This document shows, piece after piece, positions 40,192 to 49,691 of a stretch of 64,000 bases of DNA (its first letter is position 1; each line of letters opens with the position of its first letter). The DNA is from CAYLMG01 sp964493425 (GTDB lineage Bacteria > Planctomycetota > Phycisphaerae > Sedimentisphaerales > Anaerobacaceae). The DNA lies in assembly GCA_964493425.1 (NCBI GenBank), contig CAZBMW010000001.1:186001-250000 (forward strand), given 5' to 3'. A program made the position numbers and the translations under genes. The notes beneath the pieces are model-generated. The model had not been told where the DNA came from, ran no database searches, and saw nothing but the letters and a program-made list of their open reading frames with translations.

Positions 40192-43100
40192 TCAATCACC
40201 TAAACCATCCTGATAAAGCTGCCAAACTTCCTCGTCAGTCAAAGCCCGATTGTAAATTCGAACATCATCAATAATACCGTTGAATGGATAATGTCCGGTA
40301 TTAACTCTGCCAATTCTATAATTCACTGTATTGAGGTCAATATCATATACGGTTTCACTGTTATCCAGATGACCATCAATATAAAGAGAAGAATACCCAT
40401 TTGAATCTCTTGTAATCACTATGTGATACCAATGGTCTATCAGTATTGGTTCGGTAGATGTCAGATAAGTTACTCCGCCGCCTTTGGGTCTGTCTCCAAA
40501 GTATATTATATTGTCGTGGTAAACTCGGAGCCAATTTTCATAAGAGTAACCCACGTATGAATTTCCCTGATTTCTTCCGAAAATGGTTTGGCTTTCGTCA
40601 GAACCATAGGTTTTCACCCAGACGGAAATCGATATCGGCTGGTCAATCTCATCGAGCGTTGTTGTTTCCACATAGTCGTCGGTGCCGTCGAAATCCAGTG
40701 CCCATCCGATTTTTCCTGTTATCCAATTCGCTCCGTAGATATTACCGTGGTTATCACCTGCTGAATCGTATGCGATGTCGCCTTCGCCTTCATCGAGCTT
40801 CCACCAGCTGACTAAATAATCGTTGGTATCGCCGCGAGTGGAAAAACTCCATATGTCGCCTTTGTAAATGTCCGGGTTGGTTATCTCATCAATCCGCCAG
40901 TAATAAGTGGAGTTGAAATCTAAACCGCAGGGATCCCAGCTATTGATGCTAAAGCGGCCCTTGTATTCATTGGAATCGGGAGTCGCCTCGTTAACATCGT
41001 TAAAATCAGTTCCGAAATATACATCGTGCTCAACAGCATCTTTTCTGGGCGTCCAGCTAAGAACAACATTGGGATCTACAAGGTCGGCGCCATCTTCAGG
41101 ATAGGGATTAGAGGCTTTATCACCTAATCCTTCTTGGTAAATCTGCCAGATTTCTTCATCAGTCAAGGCCCTGTCATAAATGCGAACATCGTCAATAAGC
41201 CCGTTGAATGGATAATGTCCGGTATTGACTCTGCCTATCCTATATTTGACGTTTACAAGGTCAATATTAAATACGGTATCATTGTTATCGAAGCAACCAT
41301 TAATATATAACGTGGCAAAACTATTTGCATCTCTTGTAACAACTATATGATGCCACTGGCCTATTTCTATAGGTTCAGTAGATGTCAGATATGTTACTCC
41401 ACCTCCTGGCGGCCGGTCTCCAAAGTATACAAAATTGTCTTTTGAAATTCGGATACAATTCTCGTAAGAATAACCCACGTATGAATCTCCCTGATTTCTT
41501 CCGAAAATAGTTTGAGTTTCATTAGATCCATAAGTTTTAATCCAGGCAGAAATCGATATCGGCTGATCGATCTCGTCGATTGTTGTCGTTTCCACATAGT
41601 CATTAGTTCCATCGAAGTCCAGTGCCCATCCGATTTTACCGGCTGTCCAGGTTGCTCCGTAGATAGTGCCGTGGTTATTACCTATTGAATCATATGCGAT
41701 GTCACCTTCGCCTTCATCGAACTTCCAGTGAGCAACCGGCTCTAACCACCAGGGATTTTCAAATAGCCAGTTTTCTATGAGAAGTAGAAAATCATACCCA
41801 TTAACAGCGCTGCTGAAATCCAAGTCACTTTTGCCGCACCAGTAAGGTATTGTGCAGTCTGTTTCGAGCCAGCAGGCAGCAAAGGCAGAATAATCCCAGA
41901 AGTTTACTATATAGTCTCTGTTAAAATCTCCCAGAGGCCAGCATATAGGGTATTGGCTTAAATCACTTTGCTTGAATAAGACGGGAGGCAAACCAAAGCC
42001 TTCGGACAGGCCTGCAATAGAAGCGGTTGCATCGGTGTCGAGCCAGGCAATGCACATTTTGCCGTTAACAAGGTAGAGCTCTATCTGGAAGCTGTTTTTT
42101 GCAGTTTTGTCACCATACAGCGGCACATCCCGGTATGTAACGACTATTCTGTCGTCAAGCTGCTTATAAGAAATATTCTGCTCGCTTGATGGGTTAAGGT
42201 CGGTAAATAGTCCTGCTATGCGCGGTATTGAAAAATGGTGTTCCATGCTCGTTTCATATTCAGTGTCACCCTCACCGAATGTGATATAGCCGTTGCTTCC
42301 TATATAGAAACGGTCGTACCAGTTGCCGTAGAATAAAATCTCGTTGCCGTCATTCAGTATGACTTCACCATAATCATCATCCCACAAGGTAATATTTGTT
42401 CCTCCGTTGGGGTCGGTTGGAAATTCACTTATTTTTTGCCTGCAGGCCTCATAATAGGCACTTGAACCGTCCGGCATAAATGTCAGCATCAAACCTGTTA
42501 AATCGTTGTAGCCGTCGAAGATTTCGGCAAAGCTGTCCGGCGGTTCGACAGTGAGGGAGACTGTTCTTCTCCTTATGCAGCCGCTGTCTAAATTCTCGAA
42601 GAATACAGTGTCCTGGTATATATTGGGGTCAAGTAAATAAGCGTTGCTTGAAAAACAAACGTTGACATCTACGGTTTCATTTGGTTCTAAGAGGCCGAAT
42701 TCGGGACTTATCATCAGCCAGGTTTCGGTATTATATGCGGACCAGTTAATATCCTCGATTCCGATATTAGTTAGTGTATATGATATACAGTTAGGCTCAA
42801 AAGGCCCGCCCCTTGGGCCGGTGACCTCGAAATCATCTTGCGGCGAAGCTTGAAGGGCATCGGGTATTACTGTCATTGTAACCGGGACAATAATTTCCGG
42901 ATTATACGGGTCATTTGTAATAATAATAATTTCTGCATAGTATACACCTGGTTCCATTTCGGTTGCATCAAATGTTACACTTATAATATTCGGCTCGTTT
43001 GGTTCAACTGTACCTTCTTCGGGCTCGATAACGAGCCACGGCACCTTTGTTTCAAGGGCGGCTTGATATACATTTAGCCTGCCGTTAGATACACATTTGC

Positions 43101-44895
43101 CATTCAGGCTGCTGATTTGGTCAACAGTACTTAATATAATGTCTTTAGCCTCGCTGTTGCTCATCATTGGATTCATTGACCAGATAAGCGCGCAGGCACC
43201 TGCAACGTGAGGTGTGGCCATTGAGGTGCCGCTGAGGTATTGATACTGGTTTCCAGGCTCGCAGCTTAAGATGCTACTTCCGGGTGCGCCGAGGTCAACA
43301 GATGTCGGGCCGTAATTTGAAAAGCTGGACCTGTCGTCATATTTATCTGTTGATAATACGGCGATAAGACTTTCGCAGTCGAAGCTTGACGGATAGTGAG
43401 GATAAGTGTCATTATTGGTGCCGTCGTTTCCGGCTGCGGCAACGAAGAGCATGCCGGCAGCACCTGCGGCGTCTATCGCGTCTTTTAAGGCCTGGCTGTA
43501 ACTGCCGCCGCCCCAGGAATTGCTCGATAGATTGGCACCCATTAGAATGCTGTACTCCACGCTTGCAATGGCGTCATCTGTCCAGCCGCTACCTCCCGAA
43601 CCGAGAAACTTAATTGCCATTAATCTAACATCCCAGCATACTCCGGCCACTCCCTGATTATTGTTGCCGACACCGCCTATGGTTCCGGCGCAGTGGGTTC
43701 CGTGATAATGGTCGTCCATAGGATTACCGTCATCGTTACGAAAATCATAACCGTAAACATCGTCCACATAGCCATTTCCATCATCATCTACGCCATTACC
43801 CGGTATCTCGCCTTCATTAATCCACATATTGTCCGCCAGGTCGCTGTGCGTATAATCAATCCCTGTGTCGATTACAGCGACTATGATTTGGTCGCTCCCG
43901 GTTGTAATGTCCCACGCCTCCGGCGCATCGATATCGGCGTCAACGGTACCTCCGGATTGGCCTGTATTGTGCATACCCCAAAGGTCGTCGAAAAGAGTAT
44001 CGTTAGGAATAGTGGATAGGGCATATACTTCATAATTCGGCTGTGCATACAAAACGCCCTCAGTATTGTTGAGCTGTTCCACTGCCTGTTCTACAGTCAT
44101 CTCGGTAGGCAGTTCGATTACATCCAATCCTGGAACAATAGTAAACGTTCGTTTGACGGTTGCTCCGCCTAATGATTCTAGAATAGAAGCTTTTTGCTGC
44201 ATGCTGACCACTTTACCGTCGGGCTGTTCGGCGAAACGTACCAAAACTTCTCCAGGCTTATACGGCGTGTCATCTATAACGGTAAAATCCCGCTCCGTTG
44301 GAATGGAGAAAATCTTATCTTCTGACTCGGCAGCAATTATTTTATTGAGCCGTTCAGTTGAAGTATGAGGGGGAGCGACGGTACGGGTTCGTATCTGAAA
44401 ATCGAATGTCTCGATGCCGTCGTTGCCGATTGTCATTGTGTCAGATAGAATAAGACCTTCCGTCAGGTTTACATCGTAACTGTCGGGGGCTACCCAAACG
44501 CCGCCTGGAAGTTCAACCGTTAAATTAACATCGCGAGTTTCTTCTTCTTCTGAAGATATGTTAAGAAAGGTCAATGTATCGATATAAACCCCTTCTGGTA
44601 AAGAGTTGGCTTCGGCAGTCAGACTGACGGTGACAATGGTTGAGGCTGCAGGTCCCAGCGGCCCCCAGTCAGGTTCAATATACAACCAATCGACGGTTTT
44701 GTAGACACCCCACCATATCGTATTTGGGCCGTTGTTGGTTAATTGGTAATCTTTGAATGAAGGACTGAACGGTCCTCCCGGCTCACCGGAAGATATAAAA
44801 TCTTCTTTCGGTGTAACCTCCAGGTCTCCGGCAATAGAGTTTCCTGCAAAAAACACTACAGCCAAGATTATAATCGATAAAACTATCCTGTTCAT
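40192..44895 (-). CDS. Large secreted subtilisin-like protease with dockerin-like and two LamG modules
   Basis: The 1567-residue protein has a signal peptide (IVLSIIILAVVFFAGNSIAG). A BACON-like beta module follows (about 23-130), then a propeptide (YKPGEVLVRFAEQPDGK, 210-295) and an S8 domain with the triad Asp343 (VAVIDTGIDYTHSDL), His398 (HYHGTHCAGT) and Ser558 (LSGTSMATPHVAGA). More beta-sandwich modules lead to a dockerin-like pair of Asp-rich loops (about 985-1045: GDFNRDYIVNFWDYSAFAAC and KSDLDFSSAVNGYDFLLL). Two LamG domains (about 1055-1255 and 1365-1566) flank an Fn3-like segment. AAAAAGGAGA precedes the ATG. It is probably exported to degrade or bind extracellular polymers. The two LamG copies are close in DNA sequence, indicating internal duplication. 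Confidence 0.9.
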   Translation of the reverse strand: MNRIVLSIIILAVVFFAGNSIAGDLEVTPKEDFISSGEPGGPFSPSFKDYQLTNNGPNTIWWGVYKTVDWLYIEPDWGPLGPAASTIVTVSLTAEANSLPEGVYIDTLTFLNISSEEEETRDVNLTVELPGGVWVAPDSYDVNLTEGLILSDTMTIGNDGIETFDFQIRTRTVAPPHTSTERLNKIIAAESEDKIFSIPTERDFTVIDDTPYKPGEVLVRFAEQPDGKVVSMQQKASILESLGGATVKRTFTIVPGLDVIELPTEMTVEQAVEQLNNTEGVLYAQPNYEVYALSTIPNDTLFDDLWGMHNTGQSGGTVDADIDAPEAWDITTGSDQIIVAVIDTGIDYTHSDLADNMWINEGEIPGNGVDDDGNGYVDDVYGYDFRNDDGNPMDDHYHGTHCAGTIGGVGNNNQGVAGVCWDVRLMAIKFLGSGGSGWTDDAIASVEYSILMGANLSSNSWGGGSYSQALKDAIDAAGAAGMLFVAAAGNDGTNNDTYPHYPSSFDCESLIAVLSTDKYDDRSSFSNYGPTSVDLGAPGSSILSCEPGNQYQYLSGTSMATPHVAGACALIWSMNPMMSNSEAKDIILSTVDQISSLNGKCVSNGRLNVYQAALETKVPWLVIEPEEGTVEPNEPNIISVTFDATEMEPGVYYAEIIIITNDPYNPEIIVPVTMTVIPDALQASPQDDFEVTGPRGGPFEPNCISYTLTNIGIEDINWSAYNTETWLMISPEFGLLEPNETVDVNVCFSSNAYLLDPNIYQDTVFFENLDSGCIRRRTVSLTVEPPDSFAEIFDGYNDLTGLMLTFMPDGSSAYYEACRQKISEFPTDPNGGTNITLWDDDYGEVILNDGNEILFYGNWYDRFYIGSNGYITFGEGDTEYETSMEHHFSIPRIAGLFTDLNPSSEQNISYKQLDDRIVVTYRDVPLYGDKTAKNSFQIELYLVNGKMCIAWLDTDATASIAGLSEGFGLPPVLFKQSDLSQYPICWPLGDFNRDYIVNFWDYSAFAACWLETDCTIPYWCGKSDLDFSSAVNGYDFLLLIENWLFENPWWLEPVAHWKFDEGEGDIAYDSIGNNHGTIYGATWTAGKIGWALDFDGTNDYVETTTIDEIDQPISISAWIKTYGSNETQTIFGRNQGDSYVGYSYENCIRISKDNFVYFGDRPPGGGVTYLTSTEPIEIGQWHHIVVTRDANSFATLYINGCFDNNDTVFNIDLVNVKYRIGRVNTGHYPFNGLIDDVRIYDRALTDEEIWQIYQEGLGDKASNPYPEDGADLVDPNVVLSWTPRKDAVEHDVYFGTDFNDVNEATPDSNEYKGRFSINSWDPCGLDFNSTYYWRIDEITNPDIYKGDIWSFSTRGDTNDYLVSWWKLDEGEGDIAYDSAGDNHGNIYGANWITGKIGWALDFDGTDDYVETTTLDEIDQPISISVWVKTYGSDESQTIFGRNQGNSYVGYSYENWLRVYHDNIIYFGDRPKGGGVTYLTSTEPILIDHWYHIVITRDSNGYSSLYIDGHLDNSETVYDIDLNTVNYRIGRVNTGHYPFNGIIDDVRIYNRALTDEEVWQLYQDGLGD
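40198..40770 (-). repeat. Second LamG-coding repeat of the subtilase gene
   Basis: This stretch and 41128-41700 encode the two LamG domains. They share long identical runs, for example TTGAATGGATAATGTCCGGT and the segment coding YPFNGLIDDVRIY / YPFNGIIDDVRIY. By eye they match at roughly four of five bases or better. Confidence 0.75.
41128..41700 (-). repeat. First LamG-coding repeat of the subtilase gene
   Basis: This is the partner of 40198-40770. Both encode domains starting GEGDIAYDS and ending RALTDEE, with the same loops (DYVETTTIDEIDQPISIS and its near-copy). The similarity suggests recent duplication or gene conversion. Confidence 0.75.
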
Positions 44896-45222
44896 TTTTG
44901 TCTCCTTTTTCCTTTATCAAAAAGTTTAGAGTATTTATGTTTGAGAATTTAAATAATTGCAGTTATGCTTTTGTTTAGAAATCCTCCTACTCGTGTTTCT
45001 GGATAGTCTTTAAACAGCAACTGTAATTCAAAATAGGAGTAATAGCAAGAGAATTTTTTGCAGATTTCATCCATTTTAAGCTTTTGGTGAAACGGGCATA
45101 TTCGTCCTGAAGGACGGCAAGAAGAGGCTTAGGCAGAGCGGGAGAATTATTTTATTGCAAATTACATTTTATTACTTTAAGATTCTTAGAGTTGATTAAC
45201 AAAGGAATGGATTCTGTAAGAA
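44896..45222. other. Divergent intergenic region between the subtilase and lptF
   Basis: This 327-bp AT-rich gap contains only a small stem, CGTCC-TGAA-GGACG (about 45102-45116), and no open frame worth reporting. It must hold promoters for both flanking genes, but none matched a consensus well. Confidence 0.5.
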
Positions 45223-46833
45223 ATGATTTTTACATTGCATAGATATATATTTCGCGAGGCATTCAGGGTGTTTGTGTTTGCCAGCCTTGCGCTGACGGTG
45301 ATATTGAGTCTGGGGATGATTTTGCGTCCTGTTCAGGAACACGGTGTAGGGCCTCAGCAGGTATTTCACTTGATAGGGTATTTCCTGCCAATCACGCTGA
45401 CGTTCGTACTGCCAATTGCGGCCTTATTTGCTGCCTCACTTGTTTACGGCAGATTTGCAAGCGATAATGAACTCGATGCCTGCAGGGCAAGCGGTATTGG
45501 GCTGACATCTCTTGTTTATCCGGGATTGGCGCTTGCGATAATGGTTACGATTGCAAATCTGATTCTGAGTTTTTATGTGACACCGGCCTTTGTACAGCGA
45601 GCCGAAAAAGCCCTCAAGGCTGACGCACAAAAGATAATATTCAGAAACATACAGCGAAGGGGATATTATAAATCGCCTGATGGAGAATGGCAGGTTTACG
45701 CTGACCTTGTGGACTCGACAAAAAAGCTTCTTTCCGGTGTTGTTATAACAGAGCTTACAAAAACGAAAATGCAAAGAATTGTTACCTGCGATGACGCCTA
45801 CGTGCAGTTCAATCCGCAGAGACGTTTTAACGAGGTCCAGATAACGGCGTATAATACGTATATCGTTGACTATATGAATGAGGATTCGTTCTACAATGAG
45901 CGCTCGAGTATTATACAGGAGTTTCCGCCTATGCTTGGCGATGACATAAAGTTCAAAAAAATAGATAAAATAAAGCAAATCCAGGCCAATTACATGCTCT
46001 TTAATCCTGTCGCCAAGCTGGCTTATGCAACTTATGCACAGTTTACTACCGAGTTGCTGGCGAATGATATCGAACAAAAAATCAATAATAAGGAAGACGA
46101 GTTCTATACGCTGCACAGCGGCGAGAAGATTATAAGATTCACAGCTGACAGCTGCACCGTGACGGATGAAAGGCAAATTGAACTTGGAGGAAGGGTCATT
46201 GCCGAGGAATACGATGACCTGTCGATGACAGTTCCGAGACGCAGCCTGCAATGCTCGAAGGCTGTGCTGAATACGAGGGGTGAGGAGGATTTGCTGACTC
46301 TGACATTCGCCTTTTACGGTGCGCGCTGGCGAAGTTCAGACGGCCTAGGAGGCATGGCAGGGCGGCCAATCGTCATTCGAGGATTAATTATACCGGCTTC
46401 GGTAACGAAGGTAACCGACCAGAAGAGTTCTATTTTGGAAGCGGTCAAAGGCCCTTATATGGAACAGTCACTCAAACGAGAACCCGGGCTGCGATTGCTG
46501 CAATTGGAAGATGAACTTCAAAAAAAGATTCGAAAAACCGCTGCTCAAATAAAAGCTGAGATACATTCAAGATTGTCTTTTGGTATTGGATGTGTGCCGC
46601 TGATTATGATAGGCATAGGGCTTGGTATTATCAAAAAAGGAGGGCATCTGCTCAGCGCGTTCGGTGTCAGTTCAATACCTGCTGCGGTTTTGATAGTGTG
46701 TATAATGAGCGGCAAAAATATTATCGAGAACCTCGGCTCGCAACCACAGACCGGTATGGTTTTTATATGGGCCGGCCCGGCCCTGCTGGTTTTACTGGTC
46801 GCTGTGATATATCGCGGGCTGCTGAAAAACTGA
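45223..46833 (+). CDS. lptF: LptF-like lipopolysaccharide export permease
   Basis: The 536-residue protein belongs to the YjgP/YjgQ family. Three N-terminal membrane segments (LHRYIFREAFRVFVFASLAL, LIGYFLPITLTFVLPIAALF, YPGLALAIMVTIANLILSFY) precede a large periplasmic beta-jellyroll (about 130-440), and three more membrane segments form the C-terminus. LptF and LptG with the LptB ATPase extract lipopolysaccharide from the inner membrane. At 536 residues it is longer than E. coli LptF, with an enlarged periplasmic part. A second family member follows 47 bp downstream. Presence of the pair supports a Gram-negative-type envelope. Confidence 0.88.
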   Translation: MIFTLHRYIFREAFRVFVFASLALTVILSLGMILRPVQEHGVGPQQVFHLIGYFLPITLTFVLPIAALFAASLVYGRFASDNELDACRASGIGLTSLVYPGLALAIMVTIANLILSFYVTPAFVQRAEKALKADAQKIIFRNIQRRGYYKSPDGEWQVYADLVDSTKKLLSGVVITELTKTKMQRIVTCDDAYVQFNPQRRFNEVQITAYNTYIVDYMNEDSFYNERSSIIQEFPPMLGDDIKFKKIDKIKQIQANYMLFNPVAKLAYATYAQFTTELLANDIEQKINNKEDEFYTLHSGEKIIRFTADSCTVTDERQIELGGRVIAEEYDDLSMTVPRRSLQCSKAVLNTRGEEDLLTLTFAFYGARWRSSDGLGGMAGRPIVIRGLIIPASVTKVTDQKSSILEAVKGPYMEQSLKREPGLRLLQLEDELQKKIRKTAAQIKAEIHSRLSFGIGCVPLIMIGIGLGIIKKGGHLLSAFGVSSIPAAVLIVCIMSGKNIIENLGSQPQTGMVFIWAGPALLVLLVAVIYRGLLKN

Positions 46834-46880
46834 GTCTGTAAACGGAGTTTAAAAAAAATTGTATTAAGACGGAAACCTGA

Positions 46881-47978
46881 ATGAAAATATTGGACAAATA
46901 CGTCGCAAAGAATTTTTTAATAGGTTATGCCATTGCCTTTTCTGTGCTTGTTGGACTGCGGATAATTATCGAATTATTCGTTAATCTTGATGAATTTACG
47001 GAACATGCAGACATTGGAAGCTTTGCTGTCATTAAAAATGTATTAACTTTTTATGGAATCCGGGTATCACTGTACTTCAGGGATTTTGCGGGGATGATAA
47101 CGGTTGTTGCAGCGACATTTTCGTTTGGTAAGATGGTGCGCAGCAGAGAGCTGGTTGCCGTGATGGCTTCCGGAGTCAGTCTGAAACGTGTGGTTGTTCC
47201 CATAATTGTTCTTGCGTTAATAGCTACCGGCATTTTGGTTATCGACCAGGAATTTATAATACCACCCCTGGCCAATAAGCTCGTTCGAAGCGAAGACGAT
47301 ATTGCAGGCGATGAATCCTACGATGTAAGATTTATAAGTGATGCCAATAGCGCCCTGCTTTTTTCACAAAAGTACGAAGTAAAAAGCCAGACTTTATATA
47401 GTCCCACAGTTCTGCCGAGAAAACCAACTCAGAGGCCGGCCATCTGGGAGGTAACAGGCTGGATATCAGCGGAAAAGGCTGTCTATGATGATAAAGCGAA
47501 GCGGTGGGATTTGATTGACGGATTCTTTAGTGAGAGGGGCTCGCAGTCTGCCCCTGTACCGGTCAAGTATTACCAAACCGATATTACACCGAGTGACATC
47601 CCCATCAGGCGCGAGGCTGCTAACAAGTCTCTGCTGAGCTTCTGGCAGCTGCGTACCCTTGCAGAACAGGGAAAGAAACTAAAGGACCAGGCCCAGCTTT
47701 ATGCCCAAATGCATTCTCATATCACCGACCCTGTTATCAATCTGGTAATGCTTATGGTAAGCCTGCCCATTCTCATCTGTCGTGACCCCAAGACAATGAA
47801 GGCCGCTGTTATGATAAGCTTTGGCATCACTTCTGCGTGCTATATTACAACTTTTGTCTGCAAGCTGCTCGCGACGGAGGTCTTTTTCAAAATGATAATA
47901 CCGGAATTCTGGGTATGGCTGCCGGTCTTTATCTTTGTCCCCGTCGCCTTTATCGAACTGGACTCAATGAAGACTTAG
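46881..47978 (+). CDS. lptG: LptG-like lipopolysaccharide export permease
   Basis: The 365-residue protein has the same topology as its neighbour at usual family length. It starts LDKYVAKNFLIGYAIAFSVL, has GKMVRSRELVAVMASGVSLK in the coupling-helix region, a periplasmic domain, and C-terminal segments beginning DPVINLVMLMVSLPILICRD. It pairs with LptF in the lipopolysaccharide exporter. No lptB, lptA or lptC lies nearby. Its stop codon is one base from the converging thiC stop. Confidence 0.88.
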   Translation: MKILDKYVAKNFLIGYAIAFSVLVGLRIIIELFVNLDEFTEHADIGSFAVIKNVLTFYGIRVSLYFRDFAGMITVVAATFSFGKMVRSRELVAVMASGVSLKRVVVPIIVLALIATGILVIDQEFIIPPLANKLVRSEDDIAGDESYDVRFISDANSALLFSQKYEVKSQTLYSPTVLPRKPTQRPAIWEVTGWISAEKAVYDDKAKRWDLIDGFFSERGSQSAPVPVKYYQTDITPSDIPIRREAANKSLLSFWQLRTLAEQGKKLKDQAQLYAQMHSHITDPVINLVMLMVSLPILICRDPKTMKAAVMISFGITSACYITTFVCKLLATEVFFKMIIPEFWVWLPVFIFVPVAFIELDSMKT

Positions 47979-47979
47979 T

Positions 47980-49302
47980 TCAGACCGAAGAAGCGGATTT
48001 ATCTTTTAAGAACTCTCTGATTTCCTTATTGATTCTTAAGCTGCACCATTGCTGGCCGCACATAGTACAGTAATCGGCGCTTGTCACCTGCCTGTCGGCT
48101 GCCCTTTCGCAGGCCTCGCGATACATACGCTCTGCTGTTGCCGGGTCGAGAGATTCAGACAGATGTTTTTGCCAGTTGAGACTGCTTCTTGCAATGCTTA
48201 GGTTCTTATCTCTTTCGGCAGAGCCTTTCAGTCCTCGGGCGATGTCTGCTGCGTGTGCCGCAATTTTTGCCGCGACGACACCTGTCCGGACATCGTCGGC
48301 GTTGGGCAGACCAAGGTGCTCACGTGGGGTTACATAGCATAAAAAAGAGGCGCCGTAAAAAGCGGCGGCCGTTCCGCCGATTGCTGAGGTTATATGGTCG
48401 TATCCTGCGGCAATATCGGTTACCACAGGGCCGAGGACATAGAAAGGTGCATCGTGACAGAGCTTTTGCTCGATTTGCATATTGTGCTGTATCTGGTCAA
48501 AGGGGATATGGCCTGGGCCTTCGACCATAACCTGACAGCCTTTTTGGCGTGCTCTCAAAACAAGCTCACCGAGTGTTTTTAGCTCCGCAAGCTGCGCCTT
48601 GTCGGTTGCATCTGCAATGGCACCTGGTCGCAGGCCGTCACCGAGTGAAAAGCAGACATCGTATTCTGCCATTATGTCGCACAAATCATCGAATAACTCG
48701 TACATAGGATTTTGCCTGTTGTGATAAATCATCCACTTAGCCAGCAGTGCTCCGCCGCGGCTGACAATACCGGCTACTCTGTTTTTGACAAGGGGCAGGT
48801 ATTCTTTTAGGACCCCAGCGTGAATAGTGAAAAAATCGACACCCTGTTTAGCCTGTTTTTCTATTGTTTCGAGGATTGTTTTGCCGTTGATTTCTTCCAC
48901 TGTCCTTGACTCGATAACCTGATAAATCGGTACTGTTCCGAAAGGTACAGGGCACTGCGACAGAAGCGTCTGGCGGGTTTCGTCGAGATTGCCGCCTGTA
49001 CTTAAATCCATAATAGTATCTGCGCCGACCTCGAGAGCTGCCCGCATCTTTTCGAGTTCAGCTTCTATTGATGAACCTGCGCTGCTGGTGCCGATGTTTG
49101 CATTTACCTTGGTCGTAACCGCACGGCCGATGCCGATAGGTCGAAGATTGCTCTTTATATGCAGTTTATTTGCAGGTATTACCATTTTGCCGGCGGCTAC
49201 CTGTTCGGCAATTAATTCGGCGCCAAGGCCTTCAGCTTCAGCGACGAGTCTCATTTGCTCTGTAATATTGCCTGATTTTGCAGCCTGTAATTGTGTTGTC
49301 AT
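47980..49302 (-). CDS. thiC: Phosphomethylpyrimidine synthase
   Basis: The 440-residue radical-SAM enzyme converts aminoimidazole ribotide to the HMP-P pyrimidine of thiamine. It has the family motifs ADTIMDLSTGGNLDETR, GVDFFTIHAGVL, VMVEGPGHIPFDQIQHNMQ and HITSAIGGTAAAFYGASFLC. The C-terminal [4Fe-4S] motif is CTMCGQQWC, which is unusual among radical-SAM enzymes but standard for ThiC. The length matches the short bacterial type. It is preceded by a TPP riboswitch and terminator, so it should be repressed by thiamine pyrophosphate. The rest of the pathway is 9 kb away under another riboswitch. Confidence 0.97.
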   Translation of the reverse strand: MTTQLQAAKSGNITEQMRLVAEAEGLGAELIAEQVAAGKMVIPANKLHIKSNLRPIGIGRAVTTKVNANIGTSSAGSSIEAELEKMRAALEVGADTIMDLSTGGNLDETRQTLLSQCPVPFGTVPIYQVIESRTVEEINGKTILETIEKQAKQGVDFFTIHAGVLKEYLPLVKNRVAGIVSRGGALLAKWMIYHNRQNPMYELFDDLCDIMAEYDVCFSLGDGLRPGAIADATDKAQLAELKTLGELVLRARQKGCQVMVEGPGHIPFDQIQHNMQIEQKLCHDAPFYVLGPVVTDIAAGYDHITSAIGGTAAAFYGASFLCYVTPREHLGLPNADDVRTGVVAAKIAAHAADIARGLKGSAERDKNLSIARSSLNWQKHLSESLDPATAERMYREACERAADRQVTSADYCTMCGQQWCSLRINKEIREFLKDKSASSV

Positions 49303-49323
49303 TTTGATTACTCGCTCTTAAAA

Positions 49324-49352
49324 CAAAAAATCGCTCCTGCCGGAAGCGATTC
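49324..49352 (-). terminator. Riboswitch-linked terminator before thiC
   Basis: On the minus strand ATCGCT-T-CC pairs with GG-AGCGAT around a GGCA loop, followed by six T residues. It lies between the TPP aptamer and the thiC ATG and is the likely expression platform. Confidence 0.75.
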
Positions 49353-49383
49353 AAATCAATGTCTTAAAATTTTTAGTCCAATC

Positions 49384-49506
49384 ACTTTCCTACGCAGGCA
49401 TATCAGCCGATTTCAGGCGGACTGTCCTGATCAGGTTCAAAGGGTTTTATCTCAGATTCAGCACAAATCAGGCTCACGACGTATTCGCGCCGAACCACCC
49501 CTAGCG
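49384..49506 (-). ncRNA. TPP riboswitch upstream of thiC
   Basis: Read on the minus strand, the THI-box elements appear in order: CTAGGGGTG, an extended variable stem, CTGAGATAAAACCCTTTGAA, CCTGATCAGG, then GCCTGCGTAGGAAAGTG. The CUGAGA and ACCUGAUC cores that bind the pyrimidine ring and the GCGNAGG segment for the pyrophosphate are intact. The P3 region is longer than in minimal examples (GCGCGAATACGTCGTGAGCC). TPP binding should favour the downstream terminator. Confidence 0.93.
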
Positions 49507-49516
49507 AACAGAATTT

Positions 49517-49544
49517 ATTATATATCAAAGGTTATAACAGTCAA
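49517..49544 (-). promoter_or_regulatory. Sigma-70-type promoter of the thiC riboswitch transcript
   Basis: On the minus strand TTGACT (49544-49539) and TATAAT (49522-49517) are 16 bp apart, with the aptamer starting about 10 bp downstream. This is a near-consensus promoter. Confidence 0.75.
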
Positions 49545-49691
49545 ATAAATAATCAGGATAACGAATTTAGCAAATATTCGTTGCTGAGAAGTTCTTTATT
49601 TCTGCGGAAATCCAGCCTTGTGGCTTGAAACAGAGCGATTTTGATATTAAAATGCACCAACTTTTTGTAAATTTTACCGGATTTATGAGTT

